A DNA stretch of 64,000 bases from JBEVOS01 sp964564595 (lineage in GTDB: Bacteria > Pseudomonadota > Alphaproteobacteria > Caulobacterales > Aquidulcibacteraceae), in NCBI GenBank assembly GCA_964564595.1, contig CAZMCA010000001.1, positions 1 to 64,000 of the forward strand, in the 5' to 3' direction. A model generated the notes under the pieces. The model saw nothing but the letters and a program-made list of their open reading frames with translations. It searched no databases and was not told where the DNA came from. A program made the translations under genes and the position numbers. Shown here piece after piece: positions 8,118 to 17,507 of this stretch. Position 1 is the first letter of the stretch, and each line of letters begins with the position of its first letter.

Positions 8118-9493
8118 TGACTGCACGCGTCCTCGTCGTTGACGACATAGAAGCCAATGTTCGCCTGCTGCAAGCCAAGCTGCAGCACGAATATTATGAC
8201 GTCATCACCGCCACGCGCGGCGAGGAAGCGGTCCAGAAGGCGCGCCGCGAACAGCCGGACATCGTGCTGCTCGATGTGATGATGCCGGGCATGGACGGGT
8301 TTGAAACCTGCCGGCGCCTGAAGTCCGATCCCGAGACGCGCCACATTCCCGTTGTGATGGTCACCGCGCTCGATGGGCGCGACGATCGCGTGCGCGGCCT
8401 GCAGGCTGGCGCCGAAGACTTTCTGACCAAGCCCATCGACGACATGCAGCTGATGGCGCGCGTCAAAAGCCTCGTGCGGCTGAAGATCGTGACCGATGAA
8501 CTGCGCGCGCGCGAAGCCAATGGCATGCGCCTTGGCGTGATCGGCGAAGATTTGCGCCCCGATCCGCTCGAGCAGCATCGTGTGATTTCCGGCCAAGTGC
8601 TGGTGGTCGATGACAACGCCCGCCAGGCTGCGCGCATCAAGGCGGCGCTCGGAGTCGAGCACCGTGTGACGCTCCTCGGTGAAGACGACAACGGCGGTTC
8701 GCCCGAACTAGTGGTGGTGGCGCTTTCCGCTGGCGGCTTCGACGGCTGCAAGGTGATCGCGAAGATGCGCTCGTCTGAAACGACGCGGCACCTGCCGATC
8801 CTCGCCATCATGGACGCTGAGCAGCCGGAGCGCGCGCTGCGCGCGTTGGAACTCGGCGCACACGACATCATTCCGCGCCCGCTGGATGAAGATGAACTGG
8901 TTGCCCGCGCGCGAACGCTGATGCGCCGCAAGCGCTATGTCGATGCGCTGCGCGCGCGGCTGGATCAGAGCCTTGAACTTGCGGTCACGGATCAGCTGAC
9001 CGGCCTCTACAACCGGCGCTTCCTCTATGCGCAGCTGCAGCCGCTCGTGCAGCGTGCGACCTGCGGCGGCGAAGCGGTGTCGGTGATGCTGATCGATCTC
9101 GATCACTTCAAGCAGATCAACGACAGCTACGGCCACGACATTGGCGATGGCGTGCTGAAAGAATTTTCCGCGCGCCTCGCCTCGAACACGCGCCCGATCG
9201 ATTTTGCATGCCGGATGGGCGGCGAGGAGTTCGTCGTGATCATGCCGAACACGCCGGGCGATACGGCGTGCTTGGCCGCTGAGCGGCTGCGCCGTCATGT
9301 GGCTGCGGCGCCGTTCATCGTCGGCGGGCAGGCGGGGCACCTCGACGTGACTGTGAGCCTCGGCGTCGTGCAGACCGAAGGCATGGACGAGACGGCTGAG
9401 ACGCTGCTCAAGCGCGCCGATGAGGCGCTCTACGAAGCCAAGCGCGCCGGCCGCAACCGCGTCGTCGGCCGCGCGTCGAGCCAGGCCGCCTAA
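8117..9493 (+). CDS. pleD: diguanylate cyclase response regulator PleD
   Basis: A 458-residue protein with the PleD layout: receiver 1 with Asp53 (VLLDVMMPG), a second, adaptor receiver from about residue 155, and a GGDEF domain from about residue 290. The active-site signature is GGEEF and the product-inhibition I-site RPID lies five residues before it, so the enzyme should be active and feedback controlled. PleD makes cyclic-di-GMP from GTP at the stalked pole when phosphorylated and drives the swarmer-to-stalked switch. It overlaps divK by one base. In this window double-PilZ and holdfast-type genes are plausible downstream outputs of c-di-GMP, which is inference. Confidence 0.95.
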   Translation: MTARVLVVDDIEANVRLLQAKLQHEYYDVITATRGEEAVQKARREQPDIVLLDVMMPGMDGFETCRRLKSDPETRHIPVVMVTALDGRDDRVRGLQAGAEDFLTKPIDDMQLMARVKSLVRLKIVTDELRAREANGMRLGVIGEDLRPDPLEQHRVISGQVLVVDDNARQAARIKAALGVEHRVTLLGEDDNGGSPELVVVALSAGGFDGCKVIAKMRSSETTRHLPILAIMDAEQPERALRALELGAHDIIPRPLDEDELVARARTLMRRKRYVDALRARLDQSLELAVTDQLTGLYNRRFLYAQLQPLVQRATCGGEAVSVMLIDLDHFKQINDSYGHDIGDGVLKEFSARLASNTRPIDFACRMGGEEFVVIMPNTPGDTACLAAERLRRHVAAAPFIVGGQAGHLDVTVSLGVVQTEGMDETAETLLKRADEALYEAKRAGRNRVVGRASSQAA

Positions 9494-9561
9494 GCGCCGT
9501 TCGTCGCAATTGCCTTGAGTGCAAAACCTGATGGCGCGACCGCTTGTGGCGGAGGGTCGTC

Positions 9562-10074
9562 ATGCGTCAAATGCTTCTCGCTCTCGCCGCGCTCGTGCTA
9601 GCGGCGCCTGCGCTCGCGCAAACGCCGACGCCAACGTGCGAAGCGCCCGAACATCGCGCGTTCGATTTCTGGCTCGGCCAATGGGACGTGTACGTCACCG
9701 GTGGAGATCAACTAGCTGGCCGCTCAACGATTGCGAGCGAAGACCGGGGTTGCGTCATCACCGAGCGCTGGGAAAGCGCGCGTGCGCCGTTCAGCGGCCG
9801 CAGCCTCAACATCTATGACCGCGCCGAGCGCCAGTGGGTGCAGGTATGGATGGACTCGCAAGGCGACATCACGCGCTTTGCGGGCGGGGCGACGCCGGGC
9901 GGCATGATCCTGACAGCGCCGAACGACGTCTCGCCGGGCATGCCCGCGCCGCACTTCACGCGCATGACGTTCACGCGAAATGGCGATGGCACGGTGCGCC
10001 AACATGGCGAAGCCTCGCCGGATGGCGAGGCTTGGACGACGACCTACGATTTCACGTATCGGCCGCGGCGCTAG
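9562..10074 (+). CDS. secreted DUF1579-like protein
   Basis: A 170-residue exported protein. After the signal peptide MRQMLLALAALVLAAPALAQ the mature part begins CEAPEHRAFDFWLGQWDVY, the W-rich start typical of DUF1579-type lipocalin-like proteins, and continues with RGCVITERWESARAPFSGRS and LNIYDRAERQWVQVWMD. Relatives are described as periplasmic beta-barrel proteins of unknown ligand. The ATG at 9562 is chosen because ggaggg lies 5 bases before it and because it puts the hydrophobic segment at the very N-terminus. It is convergent with rpmG. Confidence 0.8.
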   Translation: MRQMLLALAALVLAAPALAQTPTPTCEAPEHRAFDFWLGQWDVYVTGGDQLAGRSTIASEDRGCVITERWESARAPFSGRSLNIYDRAERQWVQVWMDSQGDITRFAGGATPGGMILTAPNDVSPGMPAPHFTRMTFTRNGDGTVRQHGEASPDGEAWTTTYDFTYRPRR

Positions 10075-10089
10075 GGCCGCGCGCGAAGG

Positions 10090-10257
10090 CTACTTAATCT
10101 TGCCTTCGGTGAACTCGACGTGCTTGCGCGCGATCGGGTCGTACTTCTTGAACTTGAGCTTCTCGGTCTTGGTGCGCGGGTTCTTCTTGGTGACGTAGAA
10201 GAAGCCGGTGTCCGCGGACGAGTTCAGGCGGATCTTGATGGTGGTCGGTTTCGCCAT
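10090..10257 (-). CDS. rpmG: 50S ribosomal protein L33
   Basis: A 55-residue ribosomal protein read directly from the minus strand. It starts MAKPTTIKIRLNSSADTGFF and ends VEFTEGKIK, with the conserved YVTKKNPRTK and LKFKKYDPIARKHV segments of bacterial L33. L33 is a small component of the large subunit near the E site. The usual zinc-binding cysteines are absent, so this is the C-minus (zinc-independent) form common in Proteobacteria. It is transcribed alone; the upstream 90 bases separate it from the Nudix gene on the same strand. Confidence 0.95.
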   Translation of the reverse strand: MAKPTTIKIRLNSSADTGFFYVTKKNPRTKTEKLKFKKYDPIARKHVEFTEGKIK

Positions 10258-10346
10258 GACGGGCCCCGGAAATGGAAGGCGCGGAAAATAGCGGGGCGGC
10301 CCCCTAAGTCAAGGCGGGCGCCCCGCCATATTGACGCTACGGAAGG

Positions 10347-11051
10347 CTAACGCAGCTCCGGCCGGAGCTTCGCCCCCCGCTGCCAGCGCAGAAATTGCGG
10401 TTCTGGCGTCTGGCCGTCGAGCCGCTTCTTGACCTCGCCGATCACGAAACGGGTCACGCTCGGCAGGTCGAGCGCCTGCGCCTCCTCGAACTCGAACCAC
10501 TTGATGTGCAGGAGTTCGTCGTTCTCCAGGCGCGGTTTATCGTCGAGCAGGATCTCCTCGGCCTCCGCAAAGAAGAAGCGCGCATCAAAGCGGCGTGCCC
10601 GGTGTGGCGGCGTGATGGCGCGGCAGATGAACGCGAACTTCGCCAACTCCGGCGCGGCGTGGTGCTTGCCGTAATCGCCCCACTCAGCGGGGAAGGGCCC
10701 ATGCGCGCCGCCTTCACGGCCGACGACGAGACCCGTTTCCTCAAACGTCTCGCGCACCGCGGCGAGCGCGAAGGCGCGCGGTTTGCGCCGTACGTTCCCA
10801 TCCGCGAGCCGTGTCTCAGCATCTTCGGTAAGTTCGCTTGCGGCCGGCGCCAACGCATCGGCGCGCTCGACGCGCCCGCCGGGAAACACCCACTTGTTCG
10901 GCATGAACACATGGCCGCGCGCACGCTGGCCCATGAGCACGCGCGGCTTTGCGCCATCGCGGCGCACCATCACAAGCGTCGCCGCATCCTTTGGGCGCGG
11001 CGCGCGTTCGAGTTGCTCCGCCGGCGGCGGATCGAAATTCTCGTTGGCCAT
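10347..11051 (-). CDS. Nudix hydrolase (NUDT19-like)
   Basis: A 234-residue Nudix protein. The Nudix helix reads ALAAVRETFEETGLVV, and the upstream strand ATLVMVRRDGAKPRVLMGQR plus MPNKWVFPGGRV gives the fold. A long insertion between the FPGG strand and the Nudix helix is typical of the NUDT19/CoA-diphosphatase-like group. The enzyme should hydrolyse a nucleoside diphosphate linked to X (possibly CoA), releasing a nucleoside monophosphate; the substrate is not certain. The ATG at 11051 lies 5 bases after the stop of the aldo/keto reductase gene, so both form an operon; longer upstream starts would overlap it. Confidence 0.85.
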   Translation of the reverse strand: MANENFDPPPAEQLERAPRPKDAATLVMVRRDGAKPRVLMGQRARGHVFMPNKWVFPGGRVERADALAPAASELTEDAETRLADGNVRRKPRAFALAAVRETFEETGLVVGREGGAHGPFPAEWGDYGKHHAAPELAKFAFICRAITPPHRARRFDARFFFAEAEEILLDDKPRLENDELLHIKWFEFEEAQALDLPSVTRFVIGEVKKRLDGQTPEPQFLRWQRGAKLRPELR

Positions 11052-11056
11052 TTGGG

Positions 11057-11992
11057 TTACGCCACCAGCGCGCTGACAGCGGCCGCTTCTTCGGCCGTGA
11101 GCTTCCAGGCAGCGGCGTTCGCGTTTGCTTGCACCTGCTCTGGCCGCGTTGCGCCTGCAATCACGGACGAAACCGTGCTCCGGGACAGCAGCCATGCGAA
11201 CGCAAGCTCAAGCAGCGTGTGCCCACGTTCTTCCGCGAACGCGCTGAGCTTTTCAACGCGATCCATGTTCTTGTCGTTCAGCGCCTGCGCGCCGCGCTGG
11301 CCCCAGGCCGCAAGGCGTGAATCGTTCGGCGGCGGCTCGCCCCGCTTGTACTTGCCGGTGAGAAGCCCCGACGCGAGCGGGAAAAACGGCAAGAACCCAA
11401 GACCGAAGCGATCGCACGCGGGCAACACTTCCGCTTCGACGCCGCGCTCCAGGAGCGAATACAAATTCTGCGCCGAGACGAAGCGGTTGAGGTTCTCGCT
11501 TTTCGCGGTCCAATCCGCGTCCGCGATTTGCCAGCCTGTGAAATTTGAATTGCCGAGATAGCGAACCTTTCCGCTGCGCACGAGATCGTCGAGCGCGCGC
11601 ACGGTCTCTTCCAGCGGCGTGTCATTGTCGTAGCGGTGGATCTGATAGAGGTCGATGTAATCGGTATCGAGCCGCTTCAGGCTCGCTTCGACGGCGTTCA
11701 TGATGTAGCGGCGCGAACCGCCCTTCATGTCGGTCCGGTTGCCGACCTGCATGCCGAACTTCGTCGCGAGCACGATGTCTTGGCGTTTGCCCTTGAGCGC
11801 CTTGCCCAACATCACTTCTGATTGCGTGCCGCCGTAGATGTCGGCCGTGTCGAAGAGGGTGATGCCCGCGTCGATCGCCGCGTGAACGACCGCCGTCGTC
11901 GCGTCTTGATCGATGCGCATGCCGAAATTGTTGCAGCCAAGGCCCACTTCACTGACCTTGAGGCCGCTCGCCCCGAGCCGCCGATGCTCCAT
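11057..11992 (-). CDS. aldo/keto reductase
   Basis: A 311-residue aldo/keto reductase of normal length. The start MEHRRLGASGLKVSEVGLGC is the family N-terminus. The catalytic tetrad can be placed at Asp in FDTAD, Tyr in IYGG, Lys in VLATKFG and His in LYQIHR. NADPH binding is indicated by the C-terminal STVSSVIAGATRPEQVQANA. It reduces carbonyls to alcohols with NADPH; the sequence resembles the YghZ/Tas-like potassium-channel-beta related group, but the substrate cannot be told. It precedes the Nudix gene in the same operon and lies downstream of rnr. Confidence 0.9.
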   Translation of the reverse strand: MEHRRLGASGLKVSEVGLGCNNFGMRIDQDATTAVVHAAIDAGITLFDTADIYGGTQSEVMLGKALKGKRQDIVLATKFGMQVGNRTDMKGGSRRYIMNAVEASLKRLDTDYIDLYQIHRYDNDTPLEETVRALDDLVRSGKVRYLGNSNFTGWQIADADWTAKSENLNRFVSAQNLYSLLERGVEAEVLPACDRFGLGFLPFFPLASGLLTGKYKRGEPPPNDSRLAAWGQRGAQALNDKNMDRVEKLSAFAEERGHTLLELAFAWLLSRSTVSSVIAGATRPEQVQANANAAAWKLTAEEAAAVSALVA

Positions 11993-12053
11993 CCCATCTC
12001 TCCGTCTCTTGTTCGGGCGATTGTCCCAAGCCCGCGCGGGGGGCGCAAGCGCG

Positions 12054-14348
12054 TCAGCGGCGCTTGAACTTTCCGCCGGGCTTGCCGCCCTTACGCGGCG
12101 GCGGGCCATTGCGCCCGCGCGGGCGATGGTGCGGAGCCGTGCGCCGCCAGCCTTGCACGGCCGCCAGCGGTTCGGTTTCGACCGAGAACAAGAGCCCGCC
12201 GGAGACCGGCGTTGCTTCCTCAAGCTTCACCGTCACGCTCATGCCGAGCTGATAGCGCCGCCCGCTCTGTTCGCCGACGAGCGCGTGCGCGCTTTCGTCG
12301 TGGATCCAGCGCTCCGGCCCGAGTGTTGAGATGGGTGCAAGGCCATCGGCCTGCGTCTCCTCAAGCCGGATAAAGAGCCCGAACCGCGTGACGCCGCTAA
12401 CGCGCCCTTCGAATTTCGAGCCGACGCGGTCCGCGAGAAAGCTTGCGATGTAGCGCGCCGTCGCGTCGCGCTCTGCCGCCATCGAGCGGCGCTCGCACAT
12501 CGTTATGTGTTCGGCCGTTTCGTCGAGCTCCGCGATGTCGGATCCGGTCAACCCATCGTCGCCAAACTTCAGCGCCTTCACGAGCGCGCGGTGCACCACC
12601 AGATCGGCGTAGCGGCGGATCGGCGATGTGAAGTGCGCGTAGCGCGCGAGGTTAAGGCCAAAGTGGCCGACATTGTCCGCATCGTAGATCGCTTGGCTCT
12701 GCGTGCGCAGGATCACTTCGTTGACGATCTCGGCATGCGGCGTCTCGTTTGCGAGTTCGAGAATGCGATTGAACCGCCCCGGCGTGACGACCTGACCCTT
12801 TGACCAGCTCATGCCGACGGTCGGCAGAAAGTCGATCAGCGCGGCGATCTTCGTGTCGCTCGGCGGTTCGTGCACGCGGTAGAGCAGAGGCGTGCGCTTT
12901 TCTTCCAGCGTCTCGGCCGCGCACACGTTCGCCTGGATCATGAACTCTTCGATGAGCTTGTGCGCATCGAACCGCTCGCGGCGCTTCACGCCGGCAACAC
13001 GCCCGTCCTTGAAGATGATCTTGTGCTCGGGCGCGTCGATTTCGAGCGGGCTGCGCGCGTCGCGCCCGCGCTTCACACATGCATAGGCCGCCCAAAGCGG
13101 CTTCAATACGCTATCGAGCAGAGGCGCGGTTTTCGGGTCCGCTTTGCCGTCGATCGCCGCTTGTGCCTGCTCATAGGACAGCTTGGCGGCCGACTTCATA
13201 AGCCCGCGCGCGAACTTGTGGCTGCGTTTGCGGCCGTTGGCGTCGAACACCATCTCAACGGCAAGGCACGCGCGATCCTCGGCTTCCCGCAAGGAGCAGA
13301 GATCGGCCGACAGCGTCTCCGGCAGCATCGGCGCAACGCGATCTGGAAAATACGTCGAGTTGCCGCGCTTGAGCGCGCCGCGATCGAGGGGCGAGCCCGG
13401 CGTCACATAATGCGCGACATCCGCAATCGCGACCCACACGCGAAAGCCGCCGGGGTTCTTTGGATCGTCATCGGACGCTGCAAACACAGCGTCATCGTGA
13501 TCGCGCGCGTCTTCCGGGTCGATGGTGAGCAGCGGGAGGTGGCGAAGATCGGTGCGCCCCGCGAGCGGCGCCGGTTTGGCTGCGCGCGCTTGGCGCTCTT
13601 CGTCCTCCGTGAATCCCATCGGCACGCCGTGCGTGTGGATCGCGAGGATCGATGCGGCGCGCGGATCGTCTTCCCGTCCAACGATCTCGCGGATCACGCC
13701 GCGCTTAGGACCATGCGGATTGCGCCCCGTCTGCAGTTCTGCAAGCACGAGATCGCCGTCCTTCGCGTCGCCGCGAAATTCGGGAAAAACGATGAGGTCG
13801 TGGCGCACTTTCCGATCAGCTGGCTCGATGCGTCCCGCGCCGTTCTGCGTGCTGTGAAAGACGCCCAGGATACGATGCGCGCTCTGCCCAAGCCGCTCCA
13901 TCACGCGCGCGACCGGCGCGCCGTCTTCGTCTTTTCCAATCCGCGCGAGGATCCGGTCGCCAACGCCAATTGCCGCTTCGCCGGCGCGCGCGCGCCCATC
14001 GCCCGGCGCAACGCGGATGGCGGGGCCGAACAGCCCGTCTTCGCTTCTGAGGCGCGCGATCAATTCCCCGTCCGCGTCGCGGTCAACCACGTCGAGAACG
14101 CCGGTCGCGGGCAGGGCCGCCGCGCTCGCATAGTTGCGCCGGCCGGTTCGCCCGAGCGCGCCTTCGCCTTCAAGTTCGCGCAAAATGCGCCGCAGCGCTT
14201 TCTTTTCGTCCGGCGGCACGTTCAGCATGCGCGCCAGATCGCGCTTGGCGGAGGCCCCGCCCGCGCGCTCGAGCGCCGCTAGGACGCGCTCCTTTGTCAG
14301 CGGTTCGGGCGCGGCGCTTGCTCGTTCCGGGCGCGATTTCTTCGGCAT
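12054..14348 (-). CDS. rnr: ribonuclease R
   Basis: A 764-residue 3'-5' exoribonuclease. An N-terminal winged-helix region (about residues 15-70) is followed by cold-shock domains, the RNB catalytic domain with LTIDPEDARDHDDAVFA (catalytic aspartates) and VAIADVAHYVTPGSPLDRGA, and a C-terminal S1 domain (FEGRVSGVTRFGLFIRLEET). The tail is rich in Arg, Lys, Gly and Pro and probably binds structured RNA. RNase R degrades structured mRNA and rRNA fragments and takes part in tmRNA-linked quality control. It is followed on the same strand by the aldo/keto reductase after about 60 bases and preceded by the BLUF gene. Confidence 0.95.
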   Translation of the reverse strand: MPKKSRPERASAAPEPLTKERVLAALERAGGASAKRDLARMLNVPPDEKKALRRILRELEGEGALGRTGRRNYASAAALPATGVLDVVDRDADGELIARLRSEDGLFGPAIRVAPGDGRARAGEAAIGVGDRILARIGKDEDGAPVARVMERLGQSAHRILGVFHSTQNGAGRIEPADRKVRHDLIVFPEFRGDAKDGDLVLAELQTGRNPHGPKRGVIREIVGREDDPRAASILAIHTHGVPMGFTEDEERQARAAKPAPLAGRTDLRHLPLLTIDPEDARDHDDAVFAASDDDPKNPGGFRVWVAIADVAHYVTPGSPLDRGALKRGNSTYFPDRVAPMLPETLSADLCSLREAEDRACLAVEMVFDANGRKRSHKFARGLMKSAAKLSYEQAQAAIDGKADPKTAPLLDSVLKPLWAAYACVKRGRDARSPLEIDAPEHKIIFKDGRVAGVKRRERFDAHKLIEEFMIQANVCAAETLEEKRTPLLYRVHEPPSDTKIAALIDFLPTVGMSWSKGQVVTPGRFNRILELANETPHAEIVNEVILRTQSQAIYDADNVGHFGLNLARYAHFTSPIRRYADLVVHRALVKALKFGDDGLTGSDIAELDETAEHITMCERRSMAAERDATARYIASFLADRVGSKFEGRVSGVTRFGLFIRLEETQADGLAPISTLGPERWIHDESAHALVGEQSGRRYQLGMSVTVKLEEATPVSGGLLFSVETEPLAAVQGWRRTAPHHRPRGRNGPPPRKGGKPGGKFKRR

Positions 14349-14376
14349 TGTCGCTAGTGTCGCCTGTTCCGCGCGC

Positions 14377-14787
14377 TCACGCCAGCGCGTTGAAGCTCAG
14401 CAGCATCGCACGCACAGGCTCGGGCGCGTTCGCGGGCAGGGCGGCTTCCAGCGTGGCGTGGCGCTGTGTGAGCACGTCCACATCGCCCATCGCACTCCGC
14501 ACCAGGCTGACGCGCATCGACCAATCGGGAAACGCACGCGTTTCGATGGCGGCGTGCATGATCTGGATGAGCCCGTGATGGCGCGTGTCGTCATGCAGGC
14601 GCGCATAGGTTTCGAGCACGTCGCGCGGGGCGCCTTCCAGCACCTGCATGAAGTTGCGCCCGTTGAACAGCAGGATGCCCGTCACGTTCCGCTTGCGATT
14701 TTCGCGGACGGCCGTGGTTTCAATCGCGTGGATGTCGGCGGGGGTAATGTCGTCACTGGCGATGCTGACATAGGTCAGTCGGATCAT
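14377..14787 (-). CDS. BLUF domain blue-light photoreceptor
   Basis: A 136-residue short BLUF protein: the domain makes up nearly the whole protein, with no output domain. The FAD-binding and signalling residues are all present at canonical spacing: Tyr6 (LTYVS), Asn30, Asn34 (KRNVTGILLF) and Gln48 (FMQVLEG), and a Trp-Ser-Met (DWSMRV) near the flavin at residues 89-92. BLUF proteins undergo a light-driven hydrogen-bond switch around FAD; short ones work through partner proteins, which cannot be identified here. It sits between rnr and topA on the same strand, 28 bases before rnr. Confidence 0.93.
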   Translation of the reverse strand: MIRLTYVSIASDDITPADIHAIETTAVRENRKRNVTGILLFNGRNFMQVLEGAPRDVLETYARLHDDTRHHGLIQIMHAAIETRAFPDWSMRVSLVRSAMGDVDVLTQRHATLEAALPANAPEPVRAMLLSFNALA

Positions 14788-14843
14788 GCGAAGCGTCTCT
14801 CAACCAGGCGCCGCCAGCGCGCCAATGTGCGTCCCGGCCAGTC

Positions 14844-17507
14844 TCAAGAAGACTTCGGCTTTTTGGCGGCTGCCTTCTTTGCCGCGGCTTTTTTCGGCGC
14901 GGCCTTCTTTGCAGGCGCTTCCTTCTTCGCCGCCGGCTCCTTCTTAGCGGCGGTGACCTTCTTCGGTGCGGCCCGGCCCTTCTTCTTCTTGCCGCCGCCA
15001 GCGGCCGCGCGCGCAGCCAGCAGTGCGAGCGCCTCGTCGAACGTCAGCGTTTCAGGCTTGGCGTCTTTCGGCAGCGTCGCGTTGGTCTCGCCGTCGGCGA
15101 CGTAATTGCCGTACCGGCCGCTCATCACCCGCACCGGTTTTCCGGTAACGGGACTTTCGCCGAATTCCTTCAGCGGCGGCGTCGCGGCGCCGCGCTGGAA
15201 GCGCGCTTTCGGATTGTTCTTGCGCTCTTCGAACAGCGCGACCGCGCGGTTCATCTGAATTTCCAGCGCGTCTTCCACGCTTGGGAGGTTCACATAGGTC
15301 TTGCCCATCTGAATGTAGGGGCCATAGCGCCCGAGATTGGCGATGACGGTTTCGTTCTCAGTCGGGTGCGTGCCAACTTCGCGCGGCAGCGACAGGAGCT
15401 TCAGCGCACGCTCAAGATCGATGCTTTCGGCGCTCCAGCCCTTCGGCAGACCGGAACGGCGCGGCTTTTCGCCTTCGCCGAGTTGCACGTACGGCCCAAA
15501 GCGGCCGCTGCGCAGCGTCACCATCTCGGCCGTCGCGGGATCGACGCCGAGCACCTTGCCACTCGCCGGGATCGGATTGTCGTCCGCTTCCGCTGGCGCC
15601 AGCGGGCGCGTGAACTTGCACTCGGGATAATTCGAGCAGCCGATGAAGGCGCCGTATTTGCCGAGACGGATCGAAAGATTGCCCGTGCCGCACACTTGGC
15701 ACGTGCGCGGATCGCCGCCGTCGTCGCGCGCCGGGAAGATGTGCGGGCCCAGCACTTCGTTGAGCGTGTCGATCACCTGGCCGATCCGGAGATCGCCGAT
15801 GTCATCGACAGCGCCGCGGAAGTCCTTCCAGAATTCCTGCATCAGCTGTTTCCACGGCAGATCGCCGGCGGAGACGAGATCCAGCTTCTCTTCGAGATCG
15901 GCCGTGAAATCGTACTCGACGTATTTTCGGAAGAAGTTTTCCAGGAACGCGGTGACAATGCGGCCGCGATCATCCGGCGTGAACCGGTTGCGCTCGAGCT
16001 TCACATAATTGCGTTCGGACAGCTTATCGAGGATCGCCGCGTAGGTCGAAGGCCGGCCGATGCCCAGCTCTTCGAGCTTCTTCACCAGGCTCGCTTCCGA
16101 GTAGCGCGGTGGCGGTTCGGTGAAGTGCTGATCCGCCTTGGAATCCTTCACCTGCATCGCTTCGCCTTGGCGCATTTGCGGCAGGCGGCGGTTTTCTTCG
16201 TCTTCCTCGTCGTCCTTGCCTTCCTGATAGAGCTTCAGGAAGCCTTCGAACAAAATGACCTGACCGGTCGCGCGCATCTCGGCTTTGCCGTTCGCGTCCG
16301 CGAAATTCACGGTCGTGCGCTCGATGCTCGCAGAGGCCATTTGCGAGGCCATCGCGCGCTTCCAGATCAAATCGTAGAGCTTGGCCTGATCGCCATCGAG
16401 GCGCACTTGGCCAGGCCGGCGCGAAGGATCGGTCGGGCGCACAGCTTCGTGCGCTTCCTGTGCGTTCTTGGCCTTGGAGGAATAGCGACGCGGGCCGCCT
16501 TCCGCCGCATAATTGTCGCCGAAATCCTTGCCGATGACGGCGCGCAGTTCCTGGTAGGCGCCCTCATCCATCTGGACGCCGTCGGTCCGCATATAGGTGA
16601 TGAGGCCGACCGTCTCGCCGCCGATGTCGACGCCTTCATAAAGCCGCTGCGCCACTTGCATCGTGCGCGATGCGGAGAAGCCCAGCTTGCGCGCGGCTTC
16701 CTGTTGCAGCGTTGAGGTCGTGAACGGCGGCGGCGGATTGCGCTTTGTCGGGTTGGCTTCGACGGCGCTCACCGAGAACTTGCCAGCGCGAACAGCGGCG
16801 AGCGCCGCGTCCGCCATCGCTTTGTCCGTGATGTCGAGTCGCTTCAGCTTTTGGCCATTGAAAGCGGTGAGACGCGCCGGCACGTTATCGCCGCGCGGCG
16901 TCGTCATGTTCGCTTCGACGGTCCAATATTCCTGCGGCTTGAACCGCTCGATCTCCATTTCGCGATCGACGATGAGCCGCAGCGCGACGGACTGGACGCG
17001 CCCGGCCGAGCGAGAACCCGGAAGCTTCCGCCACAGCACGGGCGAGAGCGTGAAGCCGACGAGATAATCGAGCGCGCGGCGCGCCAGATATGCGTCGACC
17101 AGGTCCATGTAGATCTGGCGCGGATTGGCCATCGCGGCCTGCACGGCCGACTTGGTGATCGCGTTGAACGTAACGCGGCTGACCTTTTTGTCCTTGAGCG
17201 CCTTGCGGGCTTTGAGGGCCTCCAGCACGTGCCAGGAGATCGCCTCGCCTTCGCGATCGGGGTCAGTCGCTAAGATCAGATTGTCGGCGCCCTTCATGGC
17301 GTCCGCGATGTCCTTGAGGCGCTGATTGCTCTTGGAATCCATCTCCCAATCGAGCGCAAAATCTTCGTCCGGCCGCACCGAGCCGTCCTTGGAGGGGAGG
17401 TCCCGAATGTGCCCGTAGCTCGCCAGCACCTTATAATCGGCGCCGAGATACTTATTGATCGTCTTGGCCTTGGCGGGCGACTCGACGACGACGACGTTGG
17501 TGGCCAA
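14844..17507 (-). CDS. topA: DNA topoisomerase I
   Basis: An 887-residue type IA topoisomerase. The TOPRIM domain has VVVESPAKAKTI (Glu9) and TDPDREGE (Asp82, Asp84); the active tyrosine is Tyr305 in GLITYMRTDG. One four-cysteine zinc finger is visible (CQVCG ... GCSNYPECKF), followed by repeats of the SGRFGPYVQLGEG type. The last 60 residues are a Lys/Ala/Pro tail typical of high-GC alphaproteobacterial and actinobacterial TopA and likely to bind DNA. The enzyme relaxes negative supercoils. It lies downstream of dprA on the same strand, the common alphaproteobacterial order, though here 317 bases and a plus-strand gene intervene. Confidence 0.97.
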   Translation of the reverse strand: MATNVVVVESPAKAKTINKYLGADYKVLASYGHIRDLPSKDGSVRPDEDFALDWEMDSKSNQRLKDIADAMKGADNLILATDPDREGEAISWHVLEALKARKALKDKKVSRVTFNAITKSAVQAAMANPRQIYMDLVDAYLARRALDYLVGFTLSPVLWRKLPGSRSAGRVQSVALRLIVDREMEIERFKPQEYWTVEANMTTPRGDNVPARLTAFNGQKLKRLDITDKAMADAALAAVRAGKFSVSAVEANPTKRNPPPPFTTSTLQQEAARKLGFSASRTMQVAQRLYEGVDIGGETVGLITYMRTDGVQMDEGAYQELRAVIGKDFGDNYAAEGGPRRYSSKAKNAQEAHEAVRPTDPSRRPGQVRLDGDQAKLYDLIWKRAMASQMASASIERTTVNFADANGKAEMRATGQVILFEGFLKLYQEGKDDEEDEENRRLPQMRQGEAMQVKDSKADQHFTEPPPRYSEASLVKKLEELGIGRPSTYAAILDKLSERNYVKLERNRFTPDDRGRIVTAFLENFFRKYVEYDFTADLEEKLDLVSAGDLPWKQLMQEFWKDFRGAVDDIGDLRIGQVIDTLNEVLGPHIFPARDDGGDPRTCQVCGTGNLSIRLGKYGAFIGCSNYPECKFTRPLAPAEADDNPIPASGKVLGVDPATAEMVTLRSGRFGPYVQLGEGEKPRRSGLPKGWSAESIDLERALKLLSLPREVGTHPTENETVIANLGRYGPYIQMGKTYVNLPSVEDALEIQMNRAVALFEERKNNPKARFQRGAATPPLKEFGESPVTGKPVRVMSGRYGNYVADGETNATLPKDAKPETLTFDEALALLAARAAAGGGKKKKGRAAPKKVTAAKKEPAAKKEAPAKKAAPKKAAAKKAAAKKPKSS

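Noticed and set aside
12870..14282. Long open frame (470 codons) on the plus strand
   Set aside because: Lies antisense to rnr; its protein is Arg/Ala/His-rich without motifs, as expected for the complement of a GC-rich gene.
15366..16715. Long open frame (449 codons) on the plus strand
   Set aside because: Antisense to topA, which has all catalytic motifs.
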